Positions 36,150-43,849 of a DNA stretch of 64,000 nt are shown here, piece by piece. Made by a program: the position numbers and the translations under genes. Under the pieces are notes generated by a model. The model searched no databases. It was not told where the DNA came from and saw only the letters and a program-made list of their open reading frames with translations. Source of the DNA: SZUA-309 sp965233675 (GTDB lineage Bacteria > Pseudomonadota > Gammaproteobacteria > Pseudomonadales > Azotimanducaceae); the NCBI GenBank assembly GCA_965233675.1, contig OZ247498.1:1426001-1490000 (forward strand), in the 5' to 3' direction. Position 1 is the first letter of the stretch; the number at the start of each line of letters is the position of its first letter.

Positions 36150-36169
36150 GGAGGCGTACCCACGCCTCC
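36150..36169 (+). terminator. Terminator-like hairpin after gltA
   Basis: GGAGGCGT-ACCC-ACGCCTCC: a perfect 8-bp GC-rich stem with a tetraloop 11 bases after the gltA stop, followed by TCTCTCTCCC rather than a pure T run. Probably ends gltA transcription. Confidence 0.65.
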
Positions 36170-36226
36170 TCTCTCTCCCGGGGGCGTTTTCGCTACACTC
36201 CCGTTATGCGATCCGGGGAGCGCGGC

Positions 36227-37309
36227 ATGTCTGAATTCAATGGTCTCGGCACCCATCTGGGCAATCTGGCCCGGATGTCGGCTGCCCGGAGTCGATCCAT
36301 CAGTCCGGAGAATTTCGACGGCACAGCGGGCGGTGGCGCGGGTGCAACGGACGGCACGGGCAAAGACGCGGCTCGGGATCTGGGCAACGGCTGGAAGATC
36401 TCCCCATCCGTTCGCATCGCGCCCGGAGAGACCTTCGAACTGGCGAACATCGATGGCGCTGGCGCCATCCAGCAGATCTGGCTGACGCCTACCGGCGACT
36501 GGCGCAAACAGATCCTGCGGGCCTGGTGGGACGATGCCGGGGCGCCCTCCATTCTTTGCCCTCTGGCCGACTTCTTCGGCATGGGCTGGTGCGAATACGA
36601 TCCCCTGAATTCACAGGCCATCTGCGTGAACCCCAAAAACGGCTTCAACAGCTACTGGGAGATGCCGTTCCGTCGACGGGCCAGGCTCACGCTGGAAAAC
36701 CTCTCGGAAGAGGAAGTCACCCTCTACTACCAGATCAACTATGCGCTCACCGACGTGGAAGCCGACCGTGGCTATTTCCACGCCCACTTCAGACGCGTGA
36801 ATCCCCTGCCCTACGGCGAGGTCCATACCCTGCTCGATGTGGACGGCGCCGGGCACTATGTGGGTACCTACATGGCCTGGGGTTCGAACAATCGTGGCTG
36901 GTGGGGCGAAGGGGAAGCCAAGTTCTACATTGATGACGACGATGACTACCCCACCATCTGCGGCACCGGCACCGAGGATTATTTCTGCGGGGCCTACTGC
37001 TTTCTGGGGAAGCACCGGGAGGACGGCTACGAGCGGTTCTCAACGGCATACGCGGGCCTGCACCAGATCATCGAGCCCACCGGCCGATTCGGCTCCCAGC
37101 AACGCTTCGGCATGTATCGCTGGCACATCCCGGACCCCATCCGATTCCAGAAACGCCTGAAGGTGACCATGCAGGCGCTCGGCTGGCGGAGTGGGCGCCG
37201 GTATCTGCCCCTGCAGGACGATATCGCGTCGGTCGCCTACTGGTATCAGCAGACACCGGCCGCCGAACTTCCCGCCCTGCCGGACGCAGACAGCCTGGAA
37301 GTGATCTGA
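36227..37309 (+). CDS. DUF2961 (GH172-type) protein coupled to selA
   Basis: A 360-residue protein of the DUF2961 family, some members of which are glycoside hydrolases of family GH172. Family features are APGETFELANIDGAGAIQQI, the double jelly-roll-like body with FNSYWEMPFRRRARLTLEN, and ICGTGTEDYFCGAYCF near residue 250 (the Glu/Asp-rich active-site region). No signal peptide, so probably cytosolic. The ATG at 36227 has GGGGAG upstream. A TACACT -10-like element lies at 36194. Its TGA overlaps the selA ATG by one base, so it is translationally coupled to selenocysteine genes. Substrate unknown; the link to selenium is unexplained. Confidence 0.85.
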   Translation: MSEFNGLGTHLGNLARMSAARSRSISPENFDGTAGGGAGATDGTGKDAARDLGNGWKISPSVRIAPGETFELANIDGAGAIQQIWLTPTGDWRKQILRAWWDDAGAPSILCPLADFFGMGWCEYDPLNSQAICVNPKNGFNSYWEMPFRRRARLTLENLSEEEVTLYYQINYALTDVEADRGYFHAHFRRVNPLPYGEVHTLLDVDGAGHYVGTYMAWGSNNRGWWGEGEAKFYIDDDDDYPTICGTGTEDYFCGAYCFLGKHREDGYERFSTAYAGLHQIIEPTGRFGSQQRFGMYRWHIPDPIRFQKRLKVTMQALGWRSGRRYLPLQDDIASVAYWYQQTPAAELPALPDADSLEVI

Positions 37310-38679
37310 TGGCCACGTCATTGCGGGATCTGCCCGGCATCGACCGGCTGCTCAATGACGCGGCCCTGGAAACTGTGCTGGCGCGCTACGGCGAACCCAG
37401 GGTCAAGGCAACCCTGCGTGAACTCCAGAGCAACTGGCGCGAGGCAGGTGAGGCACCGGTCTGGGCCGGCACGGCACCAGGCTATGCCCAGGCCGTAGTG
37501 GACCAGTTGGGGCACCGTTCCTATACCCCGGTATTCAATCTCACCGGCACCATCATCCACACCAATCTTGGCCGCGCCCTGCTTTCACCAGAGGTTTATC
37601 GCGCCGTCGAACCGCTTGTTACACAGGCGATGAACCTGGAATACGACCTGGACACGGGCCGGCGCGGCGATCGTGAGGCGTTCGTCGAGGAGAGGCTGAC
37701 CCTGCTCACAGGTGCTGAAGCGGCAACCGTGGTGAACAACGGCGCCGCCGCCCTCATGCTCATTCTCAATTCCCTGGCGCTGGGTAAAGGCGTGCCGGTC
37801 TCCCGGGGCGAGCTGATCGAGATCGGCGGCAGCTTCCGGTTGCCCGACATCATGACCCGCTCCGGCTGCGATCTGATCGAAGTGGGCACCACCAACCGCA
37901 CCCATCGGAAGGATTTTGCTGCCGCGATCGATGCGCACACGGGGCTACTGCTCAAGGTGCACCCGAGCAATTACCACATAGAAGGTTTCACCAAGGAAGT
38001 GAGTCTGGCGGAACTCGCCGAACTGGCCCACACCCATGATTTGCCTCTGGCTGTGGACCTCGGCAGTGGCACCCTGGTGGACCTGACCCGCTACGGCCTG
38101 CCGCACGAACCCATGCCTCAGGAGGTGCTTGCGCAGGGGGCCGATCTGGTCAGCTTCAGTGGCGACAAACTGCTCGGCGCCACCCAGGCCGGCATCGTGG
38201 TCGGTAGCGCCGACCTGATCGCCGAGCTGAAGAACAATCCGATGAAGCGGGCCCTCCGGCCAGACAAGCTGACCCTGGCTTTCCTCGAGCAGACGCTGAA
38301 GCTCTACGACGATCCGGAGACGCTGGCGGAGGCCCTGCCGTTGCTGCGCACCCTGACGACGCCCCTCGACGCATTGAGAGAGCGGGCTGAACGGCTGCAG
38401 GAAACGCTGGCGGGCAAGCTGACAGATTTCAGCATCGACGTGACGCAGAGCGAGTGTCAGATCGGCAGTGGCTCACTGCCCGATCGTCGCCTGCCGAGCA
38501 TCGCCGTGACAGTGAACCACACACAGGAAAGCCAGGTTCGATCCCTGGCGGTATCCCTGCGTCGTTTGCCCGTGCCCGTGGTCGGACGCCTTCGGGAAGG
38601 CCAGCTCTGGCTCGACATGCGCGGCGCCGAGCGACTCGATGCACTGCTCGACAACCTTTCGGCTGTCACCATCCCATGA
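37309..38679 (+). CDS. selA: L-seryl-tRNA(Sec) selenium transferase
   Basis: A 456-residue PLP enzyme that converts Ser-tRNA(Sec) to Sec-tRNA(Sec) using selenophosphate. It has the N-terminal tRNA-binding region (LRDLPGIDRLL), NLTGTIIHTNLGRALLS, EYDLDTGRRGDRE, and the PLP lysine in VSFSGDKLLGATQAGIVVG. Length is as in E. coli (463). It starts inside the stop of the DUF2961 gene and overlaps selB by four bases (ATGA). The selenophosphate donor gene selD is not in the window. Confidence 0.97.
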   Translation: MATSLRDLPGIDRLLNDAALETVLARYGEPRVKATLRELQSNWREAGEAPVWAGTAPGYAQAVVDQLGHRSYTPVFNLTGTIIHTNLGRALLSPEVYRAVEPLVTQAMNLEYDLDTGRRGDREAFVEERLTLLTGAEAATVVNNGAAALMLILNSLALGKGVPVSRGELIEIGGSFRLPDIMTRSGCDLIEVGTTNRTHRKDFAAAIDAHTGLLLKVHPSNYHIEGFTKEVSLAELAELAHTHDLPLAVDLGSGTLVDLTRYGLPHEPMPQEVLAQGADLVSFSGDKLLGATQAGIVVGSADLIAELKNNPMKRALRPDKLTLAFLEQTLKLYDDPETLAEALPLLRTLTTPLDALRERAERLQETLAGKLTDFSIDVTQSECQIGSGSLPDRRLPSIAVTVNHTQESQVRSLAVSLRRLPVPVVGRLREGQLWLDMRGAERLDALLDNLSAVTIP

Positions 38680-40526
38680 TCATCACCCTCGCCGGCCATG
38701 TCGATCATGGCAAGACTTCACTGGTCCAGGCGTTGACCGGGGTGAATACGGACCGGCTCGAGGAGGAAAAACGACGCGGACTGACGATCGATCTCGGCTT
38801 CGCCTATCTCAAGGCAGGCGACACAACCCTCGGATTCGTGGATGTGCCGGGTCATCATCGTTTCATCCACAACATGGTCGCGGGTGTGTCTGCCGATCAG
38901 CATGCACTGCTGGTGATCGCCGCAGATGACGGGCCTATGCCGCAGAGCCGGGAGCATCTGCAGATACTCGAGCTGATCGGCGTCAACCAGGGCACCGTCG
39001 CGCTCACCAAATGTGATCGTGTGTCTGATGAGCAACTGGATGCGGCCCGGTCGGCCACACGCGCCCTGCTCCGCGACAGCTGTCTGGCAGACGCTGCGAT
39101 CGTGGAGACTGCGGCTCCAACCAGTCAGGGCATTGAACAGCTGAAAGAACGCCTGCTGCGGGCAGCGGATCAGCCTCGGCGTCCGGTTGTCAGCGGCGAG
39201 TTCCGCATGCCCATCGATCGGGCCTTCACCATCAGCGGCGCCGGGGTGGTCGTGACTGGAACCGTCCATGAGGGCGAAGTCAGGAGCGATGACGCCCTGA
39301 TGCTTTTTCCCTCCGCAACAGAGGTTCGAGTCAAGAGCCTGCGGGCCCAGGATGCACAGGCCGACAGCGCCACCACCGGAGACCGCGCGGCCATCAACCT
39401 CTCCGGCGTCAACGTCGATCAGGTTGCCCGCGGCCAGTGGCTGACAAGCAATCCCACGGCAACGGACGAGTTCTCGATTAACATTCAGGTCCTGGCTGAC
39501 TTTCCGAGACCCGTGCGGCACTGGCTGCCCGTGCACCTCTACCATGCGACCACCCACACCACCGGCCATATCGCCCTGCTGTCCAATGAACGGTTGTCCC
39601 CCGGCGAAACCCGGCTGGCCGAAATCGTCACCGACGAGCCACTGCTTCTCCGACGGCACGACCGCCTCATCATCCGGGATCAGGGACTGGATCGAACCCT
39701 GGGTGGCGGCGACGTCGTCTCAACGGCGCCCGCCGACGGTCGGCGTCGATCCGCCATCCGTCTGCAGCAACTGGCTGCCGATCGAGCCACGGATCCGGCC
39801 ACGGCGCTCCAGGCCCATCTGCAGATCGGTGCCCTGTCTCTGGACAGATTTGCGCGCAACTGGGGACTCGGCGAACGGGAGGTGCAGGAACTCGTCTCCA
39901 GCGCCGACGCGGTCATTCGGGCCAACCATGCCATCGCCCAATCCTGCTGGGTGCATTGGCGGGAGAGGCTGCTCCAGGACATCGCCGATCGACACCAGAC
40001 GGATTCCACCCTGCAGGGGCTGAAACAGAGCGAGCTGCGTTCCGATGCCGGTCCGACCTTTCTCCCCGTGCTGCTGGCCGAACTCGTCGCCGATGGCAAA
40101 CTCGAAACCAGCGCCGGACGGTATCTGCCAGCGGCGCACGCCGTTGTACTCTCCGATGCGGAACAGGCCTGGTTCGACCGGATCCATCCCCTGCTCGGTC
40201 AACCGCAACCGCCGAGCCTGGGTGACATGGCAAAGCAGTTCCGCCTGGGCGTGGGTGATCTGGCCAGACACCTGCACCCGCTGGTGGCCAAGAAAATCCT
40301 CATCCGGATCAGTGATACCCGCTACTACCTGCCCGAACACCTGAAGGCGATGGCCGACATCGCCCGGACCCTGGATGCAGAGGGGCCGTTTACCGTCCGC
40401 CAGTACCGGGATGCCTCGGGCATCGGCCGCAATGTCGCCATCGAAGTGCTGGAATATTTTGATCGCTCGGGTTTCACCCGCCGGGATGAGCAGGTCCGCA
40501 GAATCATCGGCAGTCTGGATCTCTGA
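38676..40526 (+). CDS. selB: Selenocysteine-specific elongation factor
   Basis: A 616-residue GTPase that carries Sec-tRNA(Sec) to UGA codons marked by a SECIS hairpin. EF-Tu-like motifs are IITLAGHVDHGKTSL (G1), GLTIDLGF (G2), DVPGHHRF (G3) and ALTKCD (G4). The C-terminal part contains several winged-helix units, the last ending in ASGIGRNVAIEVLEYFDRSG, which bind SECIS RNA. ATG 38676 overlaps the selA stop; a longer frame from 38454 lies within selA. Length matches E. coli SelB (614). Confidence 0.97.
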   Translation: MIITLAGHVDHGKTSLVQALTGVNTDRLEEEKRRGLTIDLGFAYLKAGDTTLGFVDVPGHHRFIHNMVAGVSADQHALLVIAADDGPMPQSREHLQILELIGVNQGTVALTKCDRVSDEQLDAARSATRALLRDSCLADAAIVETAAPTSQGIEQLKERLLRAADQPRRPVVSGEFRMPIDRAFTISGAGVVVTGTVHEGEVRSDDALMLFPSATEVRVKSLRAQDAQADSATTGDRAAINLSGVNVDQVARGQWLTSNPTATDEFSINIQVLADFPRPVRHWLPVHLYHATTHTTGHIALLSNERLSPGETRLAEIVTDEPLLLRRHDRLIIRDQGLDRTLGGGDVVSTAPADGRRRSAIRLQQLAADRATDPATALQAHLQIGALSLDRFARNWGLGEREVQELVSSADAVIRANHAIAQSCWVHWRERLLQDIADRHQTDSTLQGLKQSELRSDAGPTFLPVLLAELVADGKLETSAGRYLPAAHAVVLSDAEQAWFDRIHPLLGQPQPPSLGDMAKQFRLGVGDLARHLHPLVAKKILIRISDTRYYLPEHLKAMADIARTLDAEGPFTVRQYRDASGIGRNVAIEVLEYFDRSGFTRRDEQVRRIIGSLDL

Positions 40527-40952
40527 GTGGGTTGGCGTCTTACCCTGCTGCTGATGGCCTTCGTGCTTGCCGGTTGTGGTGACCGGCAACCGTCTGCGGC
40601 ACCGCCACCCACCGAAGTGTTCTCCTGCGCTCACCTGCTGATCGGCCCGGAAACCGTGTATTGCCACGAGGACGTGATCGGCCCGGGCACGCTGATTCTG
40701 AGTTTTCGGCCCGATCCGAAGGAAACCAGCTGGGAGTTCGGTATCCAGGGACTCGCCGCCCTGGCCAGGGAGTGCGAATTTCGCGGCCGGTTCGATCAGA
40801 CCCGTCTCTCCGCCCTGCAGGGCCGTGGAGAAGCCGAAATTGTCTGCACGATCGAAGCGGGGATTGATCGCCAGTACCACGAACTTCGCTTCGAAAACCG
40901 GACCGGAACCCTCAACACCTCCATCCAGATCACCGTCGGTTTCTGGCGCTGA
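40527..40952 (+). CDS. Small predicted lipoprotein downstream of selB
   Basis: A 141-residue protein starting with GTG directly after the selB stop. The N-terminus (GWRLTLLLMAFVLAGCGD) is a lipoprotein signal with lipobox LAGC. The mature part has a Pro-rich start and Cys at SCAHLL, VYCHEDV, RECEFRG and EIVCTIE, possibly two disulfides. No family recognised. It is the likely last gene of DUF2961-selA-selB. There is no in-frame TGA suggesting selenocysteine. Confidence 0.7.
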   Translation: MGWRLTLLLMAFVLAGCGDRQPSAAPPPTEVFSCAHLLIGPETVYCHEDVIGPGTLILSFRPDPKETSWEFGIQGLAALARECEFRGRFDQTRLSALQGRGEAEIVCTIEAGIDRQYHELRFENRTGTLNTSIQITVGFWR

Positions 40953-41021
40953 CCTCGGTGCCGCTGTCCGCGGCTGCGATTCACGGCCTTGCTCAGAGTT
41001 TTTCGCTCAGATGCTTCCGCA

Positions 41022-41049
41022 CAGATTCTTTTTACAATTGGGCAATCTG
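41022..41049 (+). promoter_or_regulatory. Possible promoter/operator ahead of the HD-GYP gene
   Basis: TACAAT (41033-41038), a good -10, is bracketed by the inverted repeat CAGATT (41022-41027) and AATCTG (41044-41049). No clear -35 is visible, which would suit an activated promoter. It lies in the 159-base gap after the small lipoprotein gene. Confidence 0.4.
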
Positions 41050-41111
41050 CTGGCCTGAAATCTGTGACTCAGGTCCAGACCCCACGGAACGCCTGACGCT
41101 ACTCTCTCCCG

Positions 41112-42326
41112 GTGAACGTTCAGTTACCAGAGCATGGATCGCTGCTGGAGGTCCCGGTATCCAGTTTGTCCCCCGGCATGTACGTGGCGGCCCTCGACCG
41201 TCCGTGGCTGGAATCCCCATTCGCCGTGCAGGGCTTTTTCGTCCACAGCCAGGATGACGTGGACTACGTGGCTCAGCACTGCGCCTATGTCTATGTAGAT
41301 CCCCGCCGATTCAACCGATCGAAGATCAAACCCCGCCGGGCGCCGAGAGCCCGGACGCCGGTCCCGGAAAGCACCAGCAGCATCAAAAACGAACTGCGCC
41401 GGGTCGAGGTGGACCTGAGCAGCGCCAGCGACACCATGGAGCGGGTCTTCAATCAGATCCGTACCGGCGATCACGTCGACATCAAGGTGGTGAAGTCTGC
41501 GATCAGTCCGCTGATCAAAAGTGTGCTTCGGAACAGCGAGGCAGCCGCCGTTCTGATCCGCCTGAAAAGCAAAGGGGAATATCTCTACGCACACAGTCTG
41601 GCGGTGTCGGTCTGGTCCGCCATTCTCGGCAAGCACGTGGGTCTCGAGCGCAGGCAACTGGAGCGTCTGGCGCTCGGCGCCGCGCTTTTGGACGTGGGCA
41701 TGACCAGCGTGGACGACAGCCTGGCCCGATCCTCCGCGCCCCTGGATGATCAGGGTGTTTCAATGATCAGGCAGCATGTGGCCGCCGGTGTGAAACTGTT
41801 GAAAAAGAGCGGCGATATTCCCGATGACATTCTTCAGATGGTCGCATCCCACCACGAACGCCACAATGGATCCGGGTATCCGAGAGGATTGTCCGGCCAG
41901 GATATTCCCCTGTTCGGGCGCATCGCCGGACTGGTGGACAGCTACGATGCGATGATCACGGAACGGCCTCATGCCGCGCCCCGTTCCACCTTCGAGGCCA
42001 TGCAGGAGTTGTCGGACGCCAAGGACGAACTGTTCCAGGCCGCCCTGGTCGAGCAGTTCGTGCAGGCCGTGGGGGTCTTCCCCACCGGATCGGTTGTCCA
42101 GCTCAATTCCGGGGAAATCGGCGTGATCGTGCAACAGAACGCCGTCAGACGGCTGCGCCCGAAGATCGTCGTGGTGCTGGACCCGGACGGAAAGCGGAAG
42201 GAAAAGCTGACGGTGATCGATCTCGCCAAGTACGGCACGGGGGACGGCATGAAGACCGACCTCTGGATCAGCCGGGAACTCGAACCGGGCAGTCACGGGA
42301 TTCACCCGGACGAATTTTTCCTCTGA
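41112..42326 (+). CDS. HD-GYP-like cyclic-di-GMP protein with degenerate HD motif
   Basis: A 404-residue protein. The N-terminal DUF3391-type region (VPVSSLSPGMYVAALDRPW) precedes an HD-GYP-like domain: His161 in YAHSLAVSV, His222 in RQHVAAG, HHERHNGSGYP (247-257) and AGLVDSYDAMITERP. The eponymous HD pair is Leu193-Asp194 (ALLDVGM instead of LLHDIGK), so the metal site is probably incomplete and the protein may be a c-di-GMP sensor or adaptor rather than an enzyme. The start is GTG without a strong ribosome site. The EAL gene follows after seven bases, so they form one unit. Confidence 0.88.
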   Translation: MNVQLPEHGSLLEVPVSSLSPGMYVAALDRPWLESPFAVQGFFVHSQDDVDYVAQHCAYVYVDPRRFNRSKIKPRRAPRARTPVPESTSSIKNELRRVEVDLSSASDTMERVFNQIRTGDHVDIKVVKSAISPLIKSVLRNSEAAAVLIRLKSKGEYLYAHSLAVSVWSAILGKHVGLERRQLERLALGAALLDVGMTSVDDSLARSSAPLDDQGVSMIRQHVAAGVKLLKKSGDIPDDILQMVASHHERHNGSGYPRGLSGQDIPLFGRIAGLVDSYDAMITERPHAAPRSTFEAMQELSDAKDELFQAALVEQFVQAVGVFPTGSVVQLNSGEIGVIVQQNAVRRLRPKIVVVLDPDGKRKEKLTVIDLAKYGTGDGMKTDLWISRELEPGSHGIHPDEFFL

Positions 42327-42333
42327 GCCGGCG

Positions 42334-43503
42334 ATGAACGGTACCACCCTCGCCCTGGTCGAAATCGAAAACCACAACGAGGTGTTCGCTGCACTCGGCC
42401 AGGCCTCCCTCGAAATCTTTCTCGACGAATTCGCGGAGCGGATCGCTCAGTTCGCGCGCGAGGGGGACGAGCTGATCAAGGTGCAGCCGAATAAGTACTG
42501 CATCCTGCTCAACGATCTCAGCGAACCCGTGCAAATCGAACTGGCAGGCGCCAAACTCGCCCGGCTGTTCGATGCGCCCATCCCCATCGTCGACGAGGAA
42601 TTCAAGGCCAGCGTCCATACCGCGTTCGTCCCGCCTGTCGAGCCCAGAAGCAGCAACAACCGGCAGCGGCTGCAGATCGCGGAATCCGCGCTGGTCGAAG
42701 CCCGCGCTCAGAACCGGCCCTACGTCATCCGTGACCACTCCAATGAGCTGGCCTGTACCAACGTGCGCAGGCCGAGAGAAATTGAGCTCGCCTTCGAGCG
42801 CGGTGAGTTCGTCATGTACTACCAGCCGCTGGTACACGCCGGTTTCCGGAATATCATCGGCGTGGAGGCGCTCATGCGCTGGCATCATCCGGACGGTGTG
42901 CGGGCGCCCGGCGAGTTCATCCCGTTCCTGGAACACAGCGCCATTCTGAGCAACCTGACCTGGTTCACCCTGAAGTCCTCACTGGCTCAGAGCGCGGCCT
43001 GGCCGAACGCCCCTTCGGTCGCCGTCAATCTCTCTCCCCTGCTCCTGCTCGATCCGGGCCTCGTGCCCAACGTGAGTGATGCGCTTTCCCTGTTCGATTT
43101 TCCGGCGCAACGGCTCACCATCGAGATTACAGAAGATGCCATGATCGAAGATCCGGAAGGCACGAAACAGGTTCTTCATCAGCTGCGGGAGCTGGGCGTG
43201 CAGATTGCACTGGATGATTTCGGGACCGGTTATTCATCCCTGGCATCGTTTCGCGAAATGCCGGTGGACAAACTGAAAGTCGACCGTTCCTTCGTTTCCG
43301 ACATCCTCTCCCACCCGAGGGACCAGAACATCGTCAAGGCGATCATCGACCTCGCCCACGCCTTTGAAATGAAGGTAGTGGCAGAAGGCGTGGAAAACGA
43401 ACAGACAGCCGGCCTGCTTCAGGACATGGGCGCCGACCTGCTTCAGGGCTATTACTTCGGCAAGCCCATGATGGCCGAAGCGCTGGAAAAGCTGCTCGAC
43501 TGA
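42334..43503 (+). CDS. EAL-domain cyclic-di-GMP phosphodiesterase
   Basis: A 389-residue protein. Residues 1-140 look like a degenerate GGDEF-type fold without the signature. The C-terminal EAL domain appears intact: GVEALMRWHHPDG, VAVNLSP, LTIEITEDAM, IALDDFGTGYSSL, DKLKVDRSFV, VVAEGVENE and LLQGYYFGKP, with the metal and catalytic residues expected of an active enzyme that linearises c-di-GMP to pGpG. There is no membrane segment, so it is soluble. It is paired with the HD-GYP-like gene and lies 69 bases before selC. Confidence 0.93.
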   Translation: MNGTTLALVEIENHNEVFAALGQASLEIFLDEFAERIAQFAREGDELIKVQPNKYCILLNDLSEPVQIELAGAKLARLFDAPIPIVDEEFKASVHTAFVPPVEPRSSNNRQRLQIAESALVEARAQNRPYVIRDHSNELACTNVRRPREIELAFERGEFVMYYQPLVHAGFRNIIGVEALMRWHHPDGVRAPGEFIPFLEHSAILSNLTWFTLKSSLAQSAAWPNAPSVAVNLSPLLLLDPGLVPNVSDALSLFDFPAQRLTIEITEDAMIEDPEGTKQVLHQLRELGVQIALDDFGTGYSSLASFREMPVDKLKVDRSFVSDILSHPRDQNIVKAIIDLAHAFEMKVVAEGVENEQTAGLLQDMGADLLQGYYFGKPMMAEALEKLLD

Positions 43504-43572
43504 AATTCCTCACCGCCCGACATCCTGCCGGCCACACTGCCCTTCCCATTCTGGAATGCTATATTTCCGCAC

Positions 43573-43665
43573 GGAAGAGCATCGTCTCCGGTGGGGCGCG
43601 CGGCCTTCAAAGCCGTTGAAGTGCGAGTACGTGCTTGGTGGGTTCGACTCCTACCTCTTCCGCCA
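43573..43665 (+). tRNA. selC: Selenocysteine tRNA, anticodon TCA
   Basis: A 93-base tRNA(Sec) with encoded CCA. Acceptor 5' strand GGAAGAG pairs with CTCTTCC; discriminator G; CCA at 43663-43665. The long D arm CGTCTC-CGGT-GGGGCG (six pairs), anticodon loop CTTCAAA (UCA anticodon, reads UGA), an extra-long variable arm (AAGTGC/GTGCTT) and T arm GTGGG-TTCGACT-CCTAC all match the E. coli selC plan. The eighth acceptor position is C opposite C instead of a pair, while the T stem can gain a sixth pair. A TATATT -10 at 43560-43565 lies just upstream. selA and selB are 3-6 kb upstream on the same strand. Confidence 0.95.
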
Positions 43666-43849
43666 AACTCACCGATCCTCCGTCTCAGCAGGAACCAGAC
43701 CATCGTCTGACATCACCACGGCCTGAATCTGCGCGAGCTTGGCCAGGATGGCGTTCGCCTGCTACCAGGGCAGTCCGTGGCCGGCAGCTATGTGACTGGC
43801 TTCCTATCCCTGAATTGTTAGTCTTGCCGGATCTGGTCGGAGAAACCAT

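Noticed and set aside
43666..43849. Possible integrative element at the 3' end of selC
   Set aside because: No integrase, no repeat of the tRNA 3' end and no change in character of the DNA were seen in the following kilobases.
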